Shown in pieces: positions 1 through 7,446 of a DNA stretch of 38,778 nt. Position 1 is the stretch's first letter. The number at the start of each line of letters is the position of its first letter. The notes under the pieces are model-generated. The model was given only the letters and a program-made list of their open reading frames with translations. It had not been told where the DNA came from and made no database searches. This DNA comes from Methylorubrum populi (lineage in GTDB: Bacteria; Pseudomonadota; Alphaproteobacteria; Rhizobiales; Beijerinckiaceae). The DNA is taken from assembly GCA_020741775.1 (NCBI GenBank), contig DYYG01000029.1, positions 1 to 38,778 of the forward strand. Reading direction: 5' to 3'. The position numbers and the translations under genes are program-made.

Positions 1-1
1 G

Positions 2-289
2 GATGCGCCGGTGCGGGTGGTGGTGCAGCTGCCGGCCGGGGTGTGGCTCCCGGCCGGGGCGAAGCTGCAGCCGGGGGAGAAGGCCAAGCCGGTGGCGCTG
101 GAGTTCAAGCGCTGTCTGCAGGGCTGCTTCGCCGAGGCCGAGCTCGACCGGGGCGCCGAGCAGGCCCTGCGCGGGGCCACCGGCACCGGCAGCCTGCAGT
201 TCGAGGACGGCGCACGCCGCGCGGTGAGCCTGCCCTTCTCGCTCAAGGGCCTCACCCCAGCCCTCGACGCCGCTCTCAAATCCCGCTGA
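2..289 (+). CDS. Invasion-associated locus B (IalB) family protein, C-terminal part
   Basis: The frame is open from the first bases of the window and ends at a TGA at 287-289, so only the last 95 residues or so are present and the start lies outside. The visible part has the IalB C-terminal pattern: a VVVQLPAGVWLPAG strand region, two close cysteines in KRCLQGCFAEAEL, and a closing SLPFSLKGLTPALDAL segment. IalB-family proteins are small exported proteins common in Hyphomicrobiales; some are linked to host-cell invasion, but in free-living relatives their role is unknown. Assignment rests on pattern recognition of a fragment. Internal GTG codons (for example at 11) are not needed as starts because the frame continues upstream. 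Confidence 0.75.
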   Translation, partial: DAPVRVVVQLPAGVWLPAGAKLQPGEKAKPVALEFKRCLQGCFAEAELDRGAEQALRGATGTGSLQFEDGARRAVSLPFSLKGLTPALDAALKSR

Positions 290-517
290 ACTCGATTCCG
301 GCTCGCCGCTCGTTGGAGTGGCAAGCCGAGGCGGATTTTCTCTGCGCCCGGCGAAGCCCGCCGGTCGCCACGCGTCTGTCGCCGTACGAGGTTGCCACCT
401 CCGCAGCCTGCGCCGCCCTGCATGTTTTCGACGGTGCCGTGCCTGGCATCCACCCAAGTCATGAGGCCGATGCCGAGAACCTGCGCTCGGCCCAGACCGA
501 TCCTCGCCGATGTCTCG

Positions 518-765
518 CTATGGGGGTTCGCTCGCCTTCCGCTCCGCCCGCTCGGACATGATGGCATCCAGCGTAGCGTGGAGAGGCGGCCGATTGCTGT
601 GGCACTCGACACGGGCGAACAGGTCGCGTCGGGTCTCCTCCCGAGACGCTCCTCTCATCGGAGACACGTTCGACCTTGAGGGCTGGAGAAGCTCTCTAGC
701 GGAATGTCGTGTCGTTGCAGCCGCCCGTCAGCAACCCGGTCGGCTCACGGACGATGTCGCTCCCG
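518..765 (-). pseudogene. Degenerate IS3-family transposase (OrfB C-terminal end)
   Basis: The minus strand holds the broken tail of an IS3-type DDE transposase. Reading from about 765 downward, one frame gives a GGCNDTTFR segment (like the family's GNCYDNA..ESFF), then a stop, then LKVERVSDE (like SLKTERV). After a frameshift near 660 another frame gives RRDLFARVECHSNRPPLHA (like RRDLFAYIEGFYNRRRLHS), followed by LDAIMSERAE (like LGYxSPEQAE), ending at a TAG at 518. At least one in-frame stop and one frameshift make it non-functional. I see no N-terminal half, no OrfA and no terminal inverted repeats, so this is an old remnant. It occupies the middle of an otherwise gene-free stretch (290-937). 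The call is made by eye from the spacing of conserved IS3 residues. Confidence 0.6.
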
Positions 766-937
766 TGCCGGCAAGCTGCCTCCAGGTGCCTTGGCGGCCT
801 GTGGGCCGCCGCGCTCGAAGGGGCAGGTGAGCCCGGCAGCCGGTCGCTGCCGCCGAGCGGTCGGCATCAGCACCCCACGGGATCGAGCGCGAGCGTCGTT
901 GAGACGTCTGCGCCGAGCGGCAGGGCGAGGACGGGCG
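766..937. other. Gene-free remainder of the 290-937 interval
   Basis: Together with 290-517 this flanks the transposase remnant. Several overlapping arginine/proline-rich frames run through it on both strands, as expected for random GC-rich DNA. None has a ribosome binding site or a recognisable motif. I see nothing supportable here beyond the decayed transposase. Confidence 0.4.
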
Positions 938-2113
938 TCAGGCGACCACCGCCTGCGGAAGCTCGGCCGTGTGCGGTCCTGCGAGAGGAGCTTGCAGCGC
1001 GGTCGGGGCGAACATCTCGATATCATCGGCGAATTGCTCGAGGATCGAGTCCGAGTTCGCCAGGCAGGTTGACAGGTACTCCGTCAGCGCCGGCGCCGGA
1101 GCCACGCCCTCGCCGAGCAGCCGGTCATTGGCGAAGGTCATGTCGAGCGCGCAGAAGCCGAAATAGGCGCGCGTTGCCCGGAGCATCGTGCGTTTCAGCG
1201 GGCTGTCCAGGCCGAAGACCGCCCGGAAACGCTCCCGCAGCACGGTCCGATCGTCCAGGTCGAAGCTCGACAGGGTCCGAACGCCGTCGCTCGGCTCGGC
1301 CGCCTCGAAGGCCCGGTTGAGCTCGCTCCACCGGGTCCGGCTCGGGAGGCCGGCCGAGACATGGTAGAGGTTATGCGCCAGATCCGGCTTGAGAAGCAGG
1401 GTGATCAGCGCCTCCGCGGCCCAATCCGCCGGGATGATGTCGCAGCAGCTCTCGGGCCGGCACGGGAGGAGACGCAGCCGGTCGGCCGCGCGCACGAGCC
1501 ACAGGATGCTGGAACTCGGCCCCGCGCCGAGCGTGCTGTGACCGACGACGATCGAGGGTCTGGCGACCACGAGCGGAAGGTCGGGATGCTCGGCTGCCAG
1601 CGCCTCCTCGGCTGCGGCCTTGGAGGCGGTGTAGGGCACGAGATGGCGGGCGGCCGGGTCGGGCTGGGCCTCGGCGACGAGCGATCCGGCATCCGCGCCG
1701 CAGCTCATAGCCGTCCCGATATGCAGGAAGCGGCGCAGGTTGCGCATGCGGGCCGCCCGGCGGGCAAGCGCCAGCGTGCCGTCACGGTTCGTCTGGAACA
1801 AGCGATCGTCGCCGAAATACGACGTGTCGGCGGCGAGGTGCAGGATGTGTGTCACATCGTCGAGGCGGGCATCGTGATCACGATCGGCTTGCGTGAAGTC
1901 GCCGGGCACGATTTCGGCCCGACGCACCAGACGCTGGGCCGTGAAGGCATCCGTGAACCGGGCGAGACGTGCCGCGACGCGCTGCCGTCCCTGGTCGGCA
2001 TTCGCGCAGCGGACAAGACAAACCCATTGGCGGCCGTCGTCGCGTTCCAGTGCCTGATGGAGGATCGCGCCGCCGATCAGGCCGGTCGCGCCCGTCAAGA
2101 GTATGCGTGCCAA
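938..2113 (-). CDS. NAD(P)-dependent reductase/epimerase of the extended SDR (thioester-reductase-like) type
   Basis: A protein of about 391 residues. It opens with a Rossmann nucleotide-binding motif (ARILLTGATGLIGG, residues 2-15), followed by HILHLAADTSYFGDD, a FLHIGTAMSCG strand carrying the SDR Ser region, and a YTASKAAAEEAL segment with the catalytic Tyr-x-x-x-Lys. The distal half, with ARPSIVVGHS and NLYHVSAG, is typical of the NAD-binding-4 / thioester-reductase branch related to fatty acyl reductases. I place the start at a TTG at 2113 because it has a GGGAGAG ribosome binding site at good spacing and sits directly before the Rossmann motif; the open frame upstream to 2221 adds 36 residues that do not resemble the family. 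No carrier-protein or adenylation domain is attached, so the substrate is unknown. The gene stands alone on the minus strand. Confidence 0.75.
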   Translation of the reverse strand: MARILLTGATGLIGGAILHQALERDDGRQWVCLVRCANADQGRQRVAARLARFTDAFTAQRLVRRAEIVPGDFTQADRDHDARLDDVTHILHLAADTSYFGDDRLFQTNRDGTLALARRAARMRNLRRFLHIGTAMSCGADAGSLVAEAQPDPAARHLVPYTASKAAAEEALAAEHPDLPLVVARPSIVVGHSTLGAGPSSSILWLVRAADRLRLLPCRPESCCDIIPADWAAEALITLLLKPDLAHNLYHVSAGLPSRTRWSELNRAFEAAEPSDGVRTLSSFDLDDRTVLRERFRAVFGLDSPLKRTMLRATRAYFGFCALDMTFANDRLLGEGVAPAPALTEYLSTCLANSDSILEQFADDIEMFAPTALQAPLAGPHTAELPQAVVA

Positions 2114-2624
2114 GGATGTCTCTCCCGCCCCTCCGGGTTTATAAGCAGAGACAATCGGAAATAATCCATCAATTCTCTGACGATTGATCTGATCTGATCG
2201 GCTGTGACGTCTATGCCACATGCCTTCGCGCCGATGCCGGCCTCCTTTGAATTTGATCGATAAAAATCTTGAAAAGTTCGGAGTTTCTCAATGGATGGTT
2301 CTATTCACTCTAGGTTTGATAGGAGCGCCTGCCTCGACGAGGGAGCTCGCGGGGCAGCCGATGAGAGGGCGGGAGCGAGACGCCGCAGGCTTCGAGGGAG
2401 GGCGGCGTGCCTTCGGGCTAGGATGTCATTCCCGCAGCCAGGTCTAGCCGAGCGTCGCTGGTGCCCGCTCGCGGCGCCATGTGCTTCCGGCGCGGAACCC
2501 GAAACCGATGGGTTTTCGCGGTGCCGTGATCTCGAATTCCCGAGATTGGCATGCCGGCGAGAACGATCCTGCCGGAACCGACGGAGAGTCAGGCGCAGGA
2601 ACGCCGTCACCCGGATCGGTGCGG
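2114..2624. other. Gene-free stretch upstream of the reductase gene
   Basis: This 511-bp stretch has a locally AT-rich part (about 2240-2330) and no convincing gene. Two short inverted repeats stand out: TCTCG-N6-CGAGA at 2529-2544, and CCGAAACC paired with GGTTTTCGCGG near 2500-2523. The first 100 bases upstream of 2113 presumably contain the reductase promoter, but I cannot point to a confident -35/-10 pair. Confidence 0.4.
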
Positions 2625-2730
2625 CTAGAGCCGTGCCCGACCGCGTTGCAATCGGGCACGGCTCTAGGCCCCTGTTGTGACGCGCTTTCTAGCGCCGAAC
2701 CGGTGTCCACTTCGGCGGAAAGCGCTCTAG
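2625..2730 (+). repeat. 106-bp dispersed hairpin repeat, copy 1
   Basis: This element occurs again, inverted, at 24823-24928 with 103 of 106 identical bases. It is framed by CTAG at both ends and folds into two adjacent stem-loops. The first has a perfect 14-bp stem, AGAGCCGTGCCCGA pairing with TCGGGCACGGCTCT across an 11-nt loop. The second has GCGCTTTC pairing with GAAAGCGC, enclosing CCGAA/TTCGG. It contains no open frame and is an intergenic REP/MITE-like family. Its right-hand CTAG supplies the TAG stop codon of the sigma-factor gene that ends at 2727. Confidence 0.9.
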
Positions 2731-3647
2731 GGTTCCTCATCAGGTCCGGCGACGGCTTCTCCCGCGAGAGGGGGGAGAACCTGACGCAGCACATGGCGGA
2801 GCTTGTCGGGGTTGCGGGTGATGTAGATGGCGGTGATCCGGCCATTCTCGATGGAGAGCGCGGTCGTCTGCAGGACATCCCCGCGCTCCCGGCTGACATA
2901 TCCTGGCAGCCCGTCGATTCGGATGGGCGCGACCATCGCCGCCCGGCCGGGTCCCCATTTGCGCCGGACGCCGGCGAAGAGGCGCAGCAGGCGCTCCGGC
3001 CCGTTGATCGGATTGCGGAAGGCCAGGACCTTGCCGCCCCCGTCCGAGCAGAGCACCACCTGCTCCGCGAGCAGTGTGCGCAGGGTGGCGACGTCGCCGC
3101 TCACGGAGGCGTCGAAGAAGGCGCGGGCGATGCGCTCGCCCTCCTCGCGCGCGACGGGAAACCGCGGCCGCGCGGATTGCACGTTCCGGCGAGCCCGCGC
3201 CGCGAGCTGGCGCACGGCCGCAGCCTCCCGATCGAGCGTTTCCGCCACCGCGCCGAGCGGGATGCCGAACACGTCGTGGAGCAGGAAGGCCGCACGCTCG
3301 AGGGGCGACAGACGCTCCAGCGCCATCATCAGCGTCAGCGTGAGATCGTCCTCGTCCACGCCGTCCTCTCCCGTCTCGACCAGCGGCTCCGGCAGCCAGG
3401 CGCCGACATAGGTCTCCCGGCGCGCGCGGGCCGACTTCATCTGATCGAGGCAGAGCCGGGTCACGATGCGCGCCAGGAACGGATACGGGGCCGCGACCGC
3501 GCCATGATCCGCCGCGATCCAGCGCAGCCACGTCTCCTGCACCAGATCCTCGGCCTCGCTACGCGAGCCGAGCATGCGATAGGCGATGCGCAGGAGGCGC
3601 GCACGATGGGCCTCGAAGAGGGCGGTCGCCGTATCGGTCTGCGCCAT
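2727..3647 (-). CDS. ECF41-type RNA polymerase sigma factor with SnoaL-like C-terminal domain
   Basis: A 306-residue extracytoplasmic-function sigma factor. The sigma2 region is at about 9-75 (RIAYRMLGSRSEAEDLVQ, FLARIVTRLCLD) and the sigma4 region at about 105-160 (LERLSPLERAAFLLHDVFG, LDREAAAVRQLAARAR). A SnoaL/NTF2-like extension of some 130 residues follows. The three signature motifs of the ECF41 group are all present: WLPEP in the linker (about residue 84), DGGGK (about 202) and NPDKL (about 281). In this group the C-terminal extension replaces a separate anti-sigma factor and both restrains and supports activity. ECF41 genes usually sit beside a carboxymuconolactone decarboxylase, oxidoreductase or epimerase-like gene. 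Here the partner is the SDR gene at 3817-4566, the likely target. The ATG at 3647 fits the family N-terminus; the longer upstream frame does not. The TAG stop is the edge of the 106-bp repeat, so the original C-terminus may have been altered. Confidence 0.9.
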   Translation of the reverse strand: MAQTDTATALFEAHRARLLRIAYRMLGSRSEAEDLVQETWLRWIAADHGAVAAPYPFLARIVTRLCLDQMKSARARRETYVGAWLPEPLVETGEDGVDEDDLTLTLMMALERLSPLERAAFLLHDVFGIPLGAVAETLDREAAAVRQLAARARRNVQSARPRFPVAREEGERIARAFFDASVSGDVATLRTLLAEQVVLCSDGGGKVLAFRNPINGPERLLRLFAGVRRKWGPGRAAMVAPIRIDGLPGYVSRERGDVLQTTALSIENGRITAIYITRNPDKLRHVLRQVLPPLAGEAVAGPDEEP

Positions 3648-3709
3648 GGTCCCGGGCCTGCGGTGCGCGCGCGTGATGACGCGATCCTCGCATGCGGGCG
3701 GCGGGGGCG

Positions 3710-3787
3710 TCACGGCCGGTCCGGCACGCGATCGGCCGTCTCGACGACGAAGCCCGCGACAAGCGCGAGGACAAAGGCCGTGAACAT
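3710..3787 (-). CDS. Possible small hydrophobic peptide (25 aa) between SDR and sigma factor
   Basis: An ATG at 3787 opens a 25-codon frame ending in TGA at 3710-3712. Its first half is strongly hydrophobic (MFTAFVLALVAGFVVE), long enough for one membrane helix. It lies between the SDR gene and the sigma factor, in the same orientation. The upstream ribosome binding site is weak, so this may be chance; it is listed because it fills the gap between the two genes. Confidence 0.25.
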   Translation of the reverse strand: MFTAFVLALVAGFVVETADRVPDRP

Positions 3788-3816
3788 GGAGCGTCGTCCG
3801 TCGTGGTGAGGGGCTG

Positions 3817-4566
3817 TCAGGCCGCCGCGAGCCAGGTCTCGAAGCGCGTGAGGCCGAGGCGCGCCGAGGCGCCGTCCTCGGGAACGAGGGAACCCTGCTC
3901 CAGTGCTGCGCCGAAATACTGCGCCGAGCGGTCGACCGAGACTTCCCGGCCATCGCCGGAGACCGCAACGCGGCGGGCCACGACGTCGCGGAACGGCAAC
4001 CGGTCCGGTCCGGCGATCTCGATCGTCCCGTTGCGGGGGGCCTGGACAGCGACGTCCGCGAGCGCGGAGGCGACATCGGCTGCGGCGATCGGCTGGAAGT
4101 CGGCGTCGGGCACGACGATGCGGTCGCCCGCGACGGAGGCCGCCGCGATCGTGGCGACGAACTCGAAGAACTGCGTCGCGCGGACGATGGTGTAGGGCAG
4201 GCCGGACGCCGCGATCAGCTGCTCCTGCGCGACCTTTGCCCGGAAGTATCCGTTCCCCTGCACGCGATCCACGCCGACGATCGAGAGGGCGACATGATGC
4301 TTCACCCCGGCCCGACGCCCGGCGGCCAGGAGGTTGCGGCTTGAGCGTTCGAAGAAGTCGAGCACCGCCGCATCCTCGAAGGACGGGGCATTCGCGACGT
4401 CGACCACGACTTCGGCGCCGACAAGGGCCTCGGCGAGGCCTTCACCCGTGAGAGCGTTGACGCCCGTGCGCGGGGAGGCCGCGATGGCTTCGTGTCCCTT
4501 GCGTGCGAGCCCGGCGGTCAGCTGCCCGCCGATGAGCCCGCTTCCGCCGATCACTACAATCTTCAT
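3817..4566 (-). CDS. NmrA-like / atypical SDR NAD(P)-binding protein, likely target of the ECF41 sigma factor
   Basis: A 249-residue atypical short-chain dehydrogenase. The N-terminus MKIVVIGGSGLIGGQL is a Rossmann motif. It is followed by VDVANAPSF, HVALSIVGVDRV, and a YFRAKVAQEQLIAASGLPYTI segment in which Tyr-x-x-x-Lys is replaced by the F-R-A-K pattern usual for NmrA/SDR-a5 proteins. TIVRATQFFEF and EIAGPDRLPFRDV complete the family pattern. The ATG at 4566 is preceded by a GGAG nine bases upstream; an ATG six codons earlier has no such site. Such oxidoreductase/epimerase-like genes are the usual partners and targets of ECF41 sigma factors, and the sigma gene lies just downstream in the same orientation. 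The substrate is unknown. Confidence 0.8.
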   Translation of the reverse strand: MKIVVIGGSGLIGGQLTAGLARKGHEAIAASPRTGVNALTGEGLAEALVGAEVVVDVANAPSFEDAAVLDFFERSSRNLLAAGRRAGVKHHVALSIVGVDRVQGNGYFRAKVAQEQLIAASGLPYTIVRATQFFEFVATIAAASVAGDRIVVPDADFQPIAAADVASALADVAVQAPRNGTIEIAGPDRLPFRDVVARRVAVSGDGREVSVDRSAQYFGAALEQGSLVPEDGASARLGLTRFETWLAAA

Positions 4567-4941
4567 GACGCCCGTCTCCTGCATGGAACGGGCGGGGCGG
4601 CACCCTGCCGCTCAGGCGCCCGTTCGAGGACAAGACGATGGGGCGACGCGGAATGTGACATGCCGCTGAAGAAAAATACGCGTGGCCACATTCACCGGCG
4701 GGCGGGACAATCGGGCCGTCCCGGACAGATCGGACTTGTTCGCGGGGGCCCAAGCGTTCCCGCCCCTGTCGTTCGGCCGGGCCCCGCTTCCGGAAGCTCG
4801 ATTCCTGCCGGGGGCGGACCTTCTGACTTGCGCCCGCTTCAGCCCGCACGGGGCTGAAGACCGGTCATGTCGCCGGGCATGCCTTCCGGCCGCGTCGCGA
4901 GAAGGACTGGCTCGGAAGGATGACGTTCGCGGGCGCTCGCT
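4567..4941. other. Gene-free stretch between dctA and the SDR gene
   Basis: This 375-bp interval separates the end of dctA (4942, minus) from the SDR start (4566, minus). It should hold the promoter of the SDR gene, and if the ECF41 sigma factor regulates it, an ECF-type promoter. I could not identify such a promoter with confidence, and no open frame with a plausible start and family match is visible. Confidence 0.4.
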
Positions 4942-6297
4942 TCAGGAGGCCGGTTGGACCGCTGGAACCGGCCCCGGCGTCGATGCCTCCCTGTGACCGA
5001 GGGCAGGTTGTCCGACGGACATCGTCGCGCCCGCGTGCCGATACGGAGCCGGGGCGCCCAGGGCCTCGGCGAGGCGTTCGCGGTCGAGGACGCCCTCCCA
5101 GGCGGCCACGGCCAGCGTGCCGAGGGCATTCCCGATCGTGTTGGTGACCGAGCGCGCCTCGGCCATGAACCGGTCGACGCCCAGCAGCAGCACCATGCCG
5201 GCGAGGGGGATCTTGTCCATCGCCCCCAGGGTCGCCGCCAGCGTGACGAATCCGGCGCCCGCCACGCCGGCGGAGCCCTTCGAGGTGAGCAGGAGCACGC
5301 CGAGGATGACGAACTGATCGATCAGGGTCAGAGGCGTGTTGGTCGCCTGGGCCACGAAGATCGCGGCGATGCTGAAATAGATCGCGCTGCCATCGGGGTT
5401 GAACGTCAGGCCGGCCGGAACGACGAGGCCGACGACGGGCCGCGGGCAGCCGGCCTGCTCCAGCTTGCGCATCAGTTGCGGCAGCACCGATTCCGAGGAG
5501 CAGGTGCCGAACACGGTGAAGATCTCGTCCTTGAAATAGACGAGGAAGCGCCAGAGCGAGAACCCGCTGAGCCGGGCGACGAGCCCGAACACGAGGGTCA
5601 CGAACAGGATACAGGTGAGGTAGACGCAGACGAGCAGAAGGCCGAGCGAGAGCAGCGAGCCGACCCCGTAGCGGCCGAGGGTGAAGGCCATCGCGCCGAA
5701 GGCGCCGATCGGCGCGAGCCGCATGATCGCGCGCACGATCCGGAAGAAGGCGTCGAGCAGGCTGTCCAGCAGCGCGATGACAGGTTGCGCCCGCTCGCCC
5801 CCTTGCGAGAGGGCGACGCCGAGCAACAGGCCGAAGAATAGGATCGGCAGGATCTCGCCTTTGGCGAAGGCCTCGGTCACGCTGACCGGGATGATGTGGA
5901 GGAAGAAGTCGACGACGGATTCCTGCTTGGCCACCGTGGCGTATTGCGCCACCGCCTTCACGTCGAGGGTGTGGGGATCGGCGTTGATGCCGACGCCCGG
6001 CCGGACGACGTTGACGACGATGAGGCCGATGACGAGCGCCGCCGTCGAGAGCAGCTCGAAGTAGAGCAGCGCCTTCAGGCCGACGCGCCCGAGTTCCTTC
6101 ATGCTCTCCATCTTGGCGATGCCCAGCACGACGGTGACGAAGATCACGGGGGCCAGCATCATCCGGATCAGGCGGATGAACCCATCGCCGAGAACCTTCA
6201 GTTCGGTTCCGAACGGCGGAAGAAGTATGCCGAGCAATGCACCCAGACAGACGCCGATGACGACCTGGACATAAAGCTTGCCGAGAATTCTTGACAT
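4942..6297 (-). CDS. dctA: C4-dicarboxylate:cation symporter DctA
   Basis: A 451-residue inner-membrane carrier of the DAACS family that imports succinate, fumarate and malate. It aligns along its whole length: the N-terminal helix KLYVQVVIGVCLGALLGI, the FIRLIRMMLAPVIF motif, the CSSESVLPQLMRKLE serine-rich re-entrant loop, GLTFNPDGSAIY, and TSKGSAGVAGAGFV, with a hydrophilic tail of about 40 residues. The first serine position of the usual SSSESV motif is Cys here. The ATG at 6297 is preceded by a strong GGGAGGGG ribosome binding site. No DctB/DctD genes are adjacent; the next gene in the same direction is a LysR regulator 100 bp upstream, which could be co-transcribed or could control this gene. 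Confidence 0.95.
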   Translation of the reverse strand: MSRILGKLYVQVVIGVCLGALLGILLPPFGTELKVLGDGFIRLIRMMLAPVIFVTVVLGIAKMESMKELGRVGLKALLYFELLSTAALVIGLIVVNVVRPGVGINADPHTLDVKAVAQYATVAKQESVVDFFLHIIPVSVTEAFAKGEILPILFFGLLLGVALSQGGERAQPVIALLDSLLDAFFRIVRAIMRLAPIGAFGAMAFTLGRYGVGSLLSLGLLLVCVYLTCILFVTLVFGLVARLSGFSLWRFLVYFKDEIFTVFGTCSSESVLPQLMRKLEQAGCPRPVVGLVVPAGLTFNPDGSAIYFSIAAIFVAQATNTPLTLIDQFVILGVLLLTSKGSAGVAGAGFVTLAATLGAMDKIPLAGMVLLLGVDRFMAEARSVTNTIGNALGTLAVAAWEGVLDRERLAEALGAPAPYRHAGATMSVGQPALGHREASTPGPVPAVQPAS

Positions 6298-6397
6298 CGC
6301 GCCCCCCCTCCCGCACGGGCCCGTCGTGTCGCGGACCTCTTCTCTCGCAGGCTAGACGAGGCCGGCGACGACCGGCCAATGCCGATCGTCGATGCAA

Positions 6398-7342
6398 TCA
6401 TGCCGGAGACGATGGCGCGCCGACGCCCTCGGACTGGGCCTGCAGGTGCGTCCAGAACGCCTCGGCCGACCGGCTCTGGCGGGCGCGCGGCCTGATCAGG
6501 CGGATCTCGATCTCGACATCCCAGCGCGCGTCGCCCGCGCGCACGAGGCGGCCGGCGGCGAGATCGTCCGCGGCCAGGCACAGGGGAGCCCAGGCGATGC
6601 CGCGACCGCTCAGGGCCAGCGTCTTCAGTACGGATGCCGCGTGCGAGGTGAAGACGGGCCGGAGATGGCCGAAGGTGGCGTCAGCCAAGTGGGCGGCGGT
6701 GTGGGCGGCGGTCAGGATCCGCCCCATGCCCGAAGCGGGTGAATAGGTGAGAAAGGGCAGCGGCGCTTCGGGCGTGCCGGGCAGGCGATGAAGCGGGTTG
6801 CCGCCGTCATCGGGCGCGCTCACCGGCACCAGCCGGTCCATGCCGAGCGGATGGGAGACGAAGCCCTTGTCCTCCAGGGGCGTCGCCGCGCGGGGATGGT
6901 GATGGCACAGCAGGAAATGCGCACCGCCGCGCAGCATCAGCGCCTCGCAGGCCTGCATATGGTCGGCGACGAGACTGATCGGGCCGGCGATGCCCGCGCT
7001 CTCCAGCGTTCGCAGCCAGGCCGGAAAGAAGGTGAGCGACAGGGCATGCGTGGCCGCGAAGCGGAGGGTCAGGGCCGTGTCGCCCGCCGTCTCCAGCGCC
7101 TCCTCCCGCGCGAAGCGCAGGCGCCGCAGCATCTCGTCCGCGGCGGGGCGGAAGCAATCGCCGGCGGGTGTCAGCGCGATCTGATGGGTGTCGCGGCTGA
7201 ACAAGGCCGTTCCGACCCATTCCTCCAGGGCGCGGATGCGGCGACTGAAAGCCGGCTGCGTCATGTGGCGCTGCTCGGCGGCGCGGGAGAAGTTGGCGCA
7301 TTCCGCGAGTGTCAGGAAGTCCTCCAACCAAGACGTATCCAC
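6398..7342 (-). CDS. LysR-family transcriptional regulator
   Basis: A 314-residue LysR-type regulator. The winged helix-turn-helix is at residues 5-64 (FLTLAECANFSRAAEQRHM, QPAFSRRIRALEEWVGTALF), followed by an effector-binding domain of the periplasmic-binding-protein fold. I choose the GTG at 7342 because AGGA lies eight bases upstream and it gives the normal family N-terminus (VDTSWLEDF); a TTG at 7381 would add 13 atypical residues. It is transcribed away from the leuC-like operon with 104 bp between them. This is the classic LysR arrangement, in which the regulator controls the divergent operon and itself. It lies upstream of dctA in the same orientation, so control of dicarboxylate uptake is an alternative. 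Confidence 0.88.
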   Translation of the reverse strand: MDTSWLEDFLTLAECANFSRAAEQRHMTQPAFSRRIRALEEWVGTALFSRDTHQIALTPAGDCFRPAADEMLRRLRFAREEALETAGDTALTLRFAATHALSLTFFPAWLRTLESAGIAGPISLVADHMQACEALMLRGGAHFLLCHHHPRAATPLEDKGFVSHPLGMDRLVPVSAPDDGGNPLHRLPGTPEAPLPFLTYSPASGMGRILTAAHTAAHLADATFGHLRPVFTSHAASVLKTLALSGRGIAWAPLCLAADDLAAGRLVRAGDARWDVEIEIRLIRPRARQSRSAEAFWTHLQAQSEGVGAPSSPA

Positions 7343-7446
7343 TGCGTCAGTCCTCGCTCGGCGCGCATGAAACCATAGCAAAGCGGCATTGGCCCAAGCC
7401 CGGCCATGCCGCCTAGAGCCTCTGACGGATCGCGCGGAGGAACGCC
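7343..7446. promoter_or_regulatory. Divergent promoter region between LysR gene and leuCD-like operon
   Basis: A 104-bp intergenic region between back-to-back genes, expected to hold the LysR binding site and both promoters. A GAGGA ribosome binding site precedes the ATG at 7447. A T-N11-A type element may lie in the less GC-rich part around 7365-7390, but I cannot fix its borders from one sequence. Confidence 0.4.

Noticed and set aside
2481..3809. 442-codon plus-strand frame through the first repeat and the sigma factor
   Set aside because: Shadow frame; the minus strand has all ECF41 motifs.
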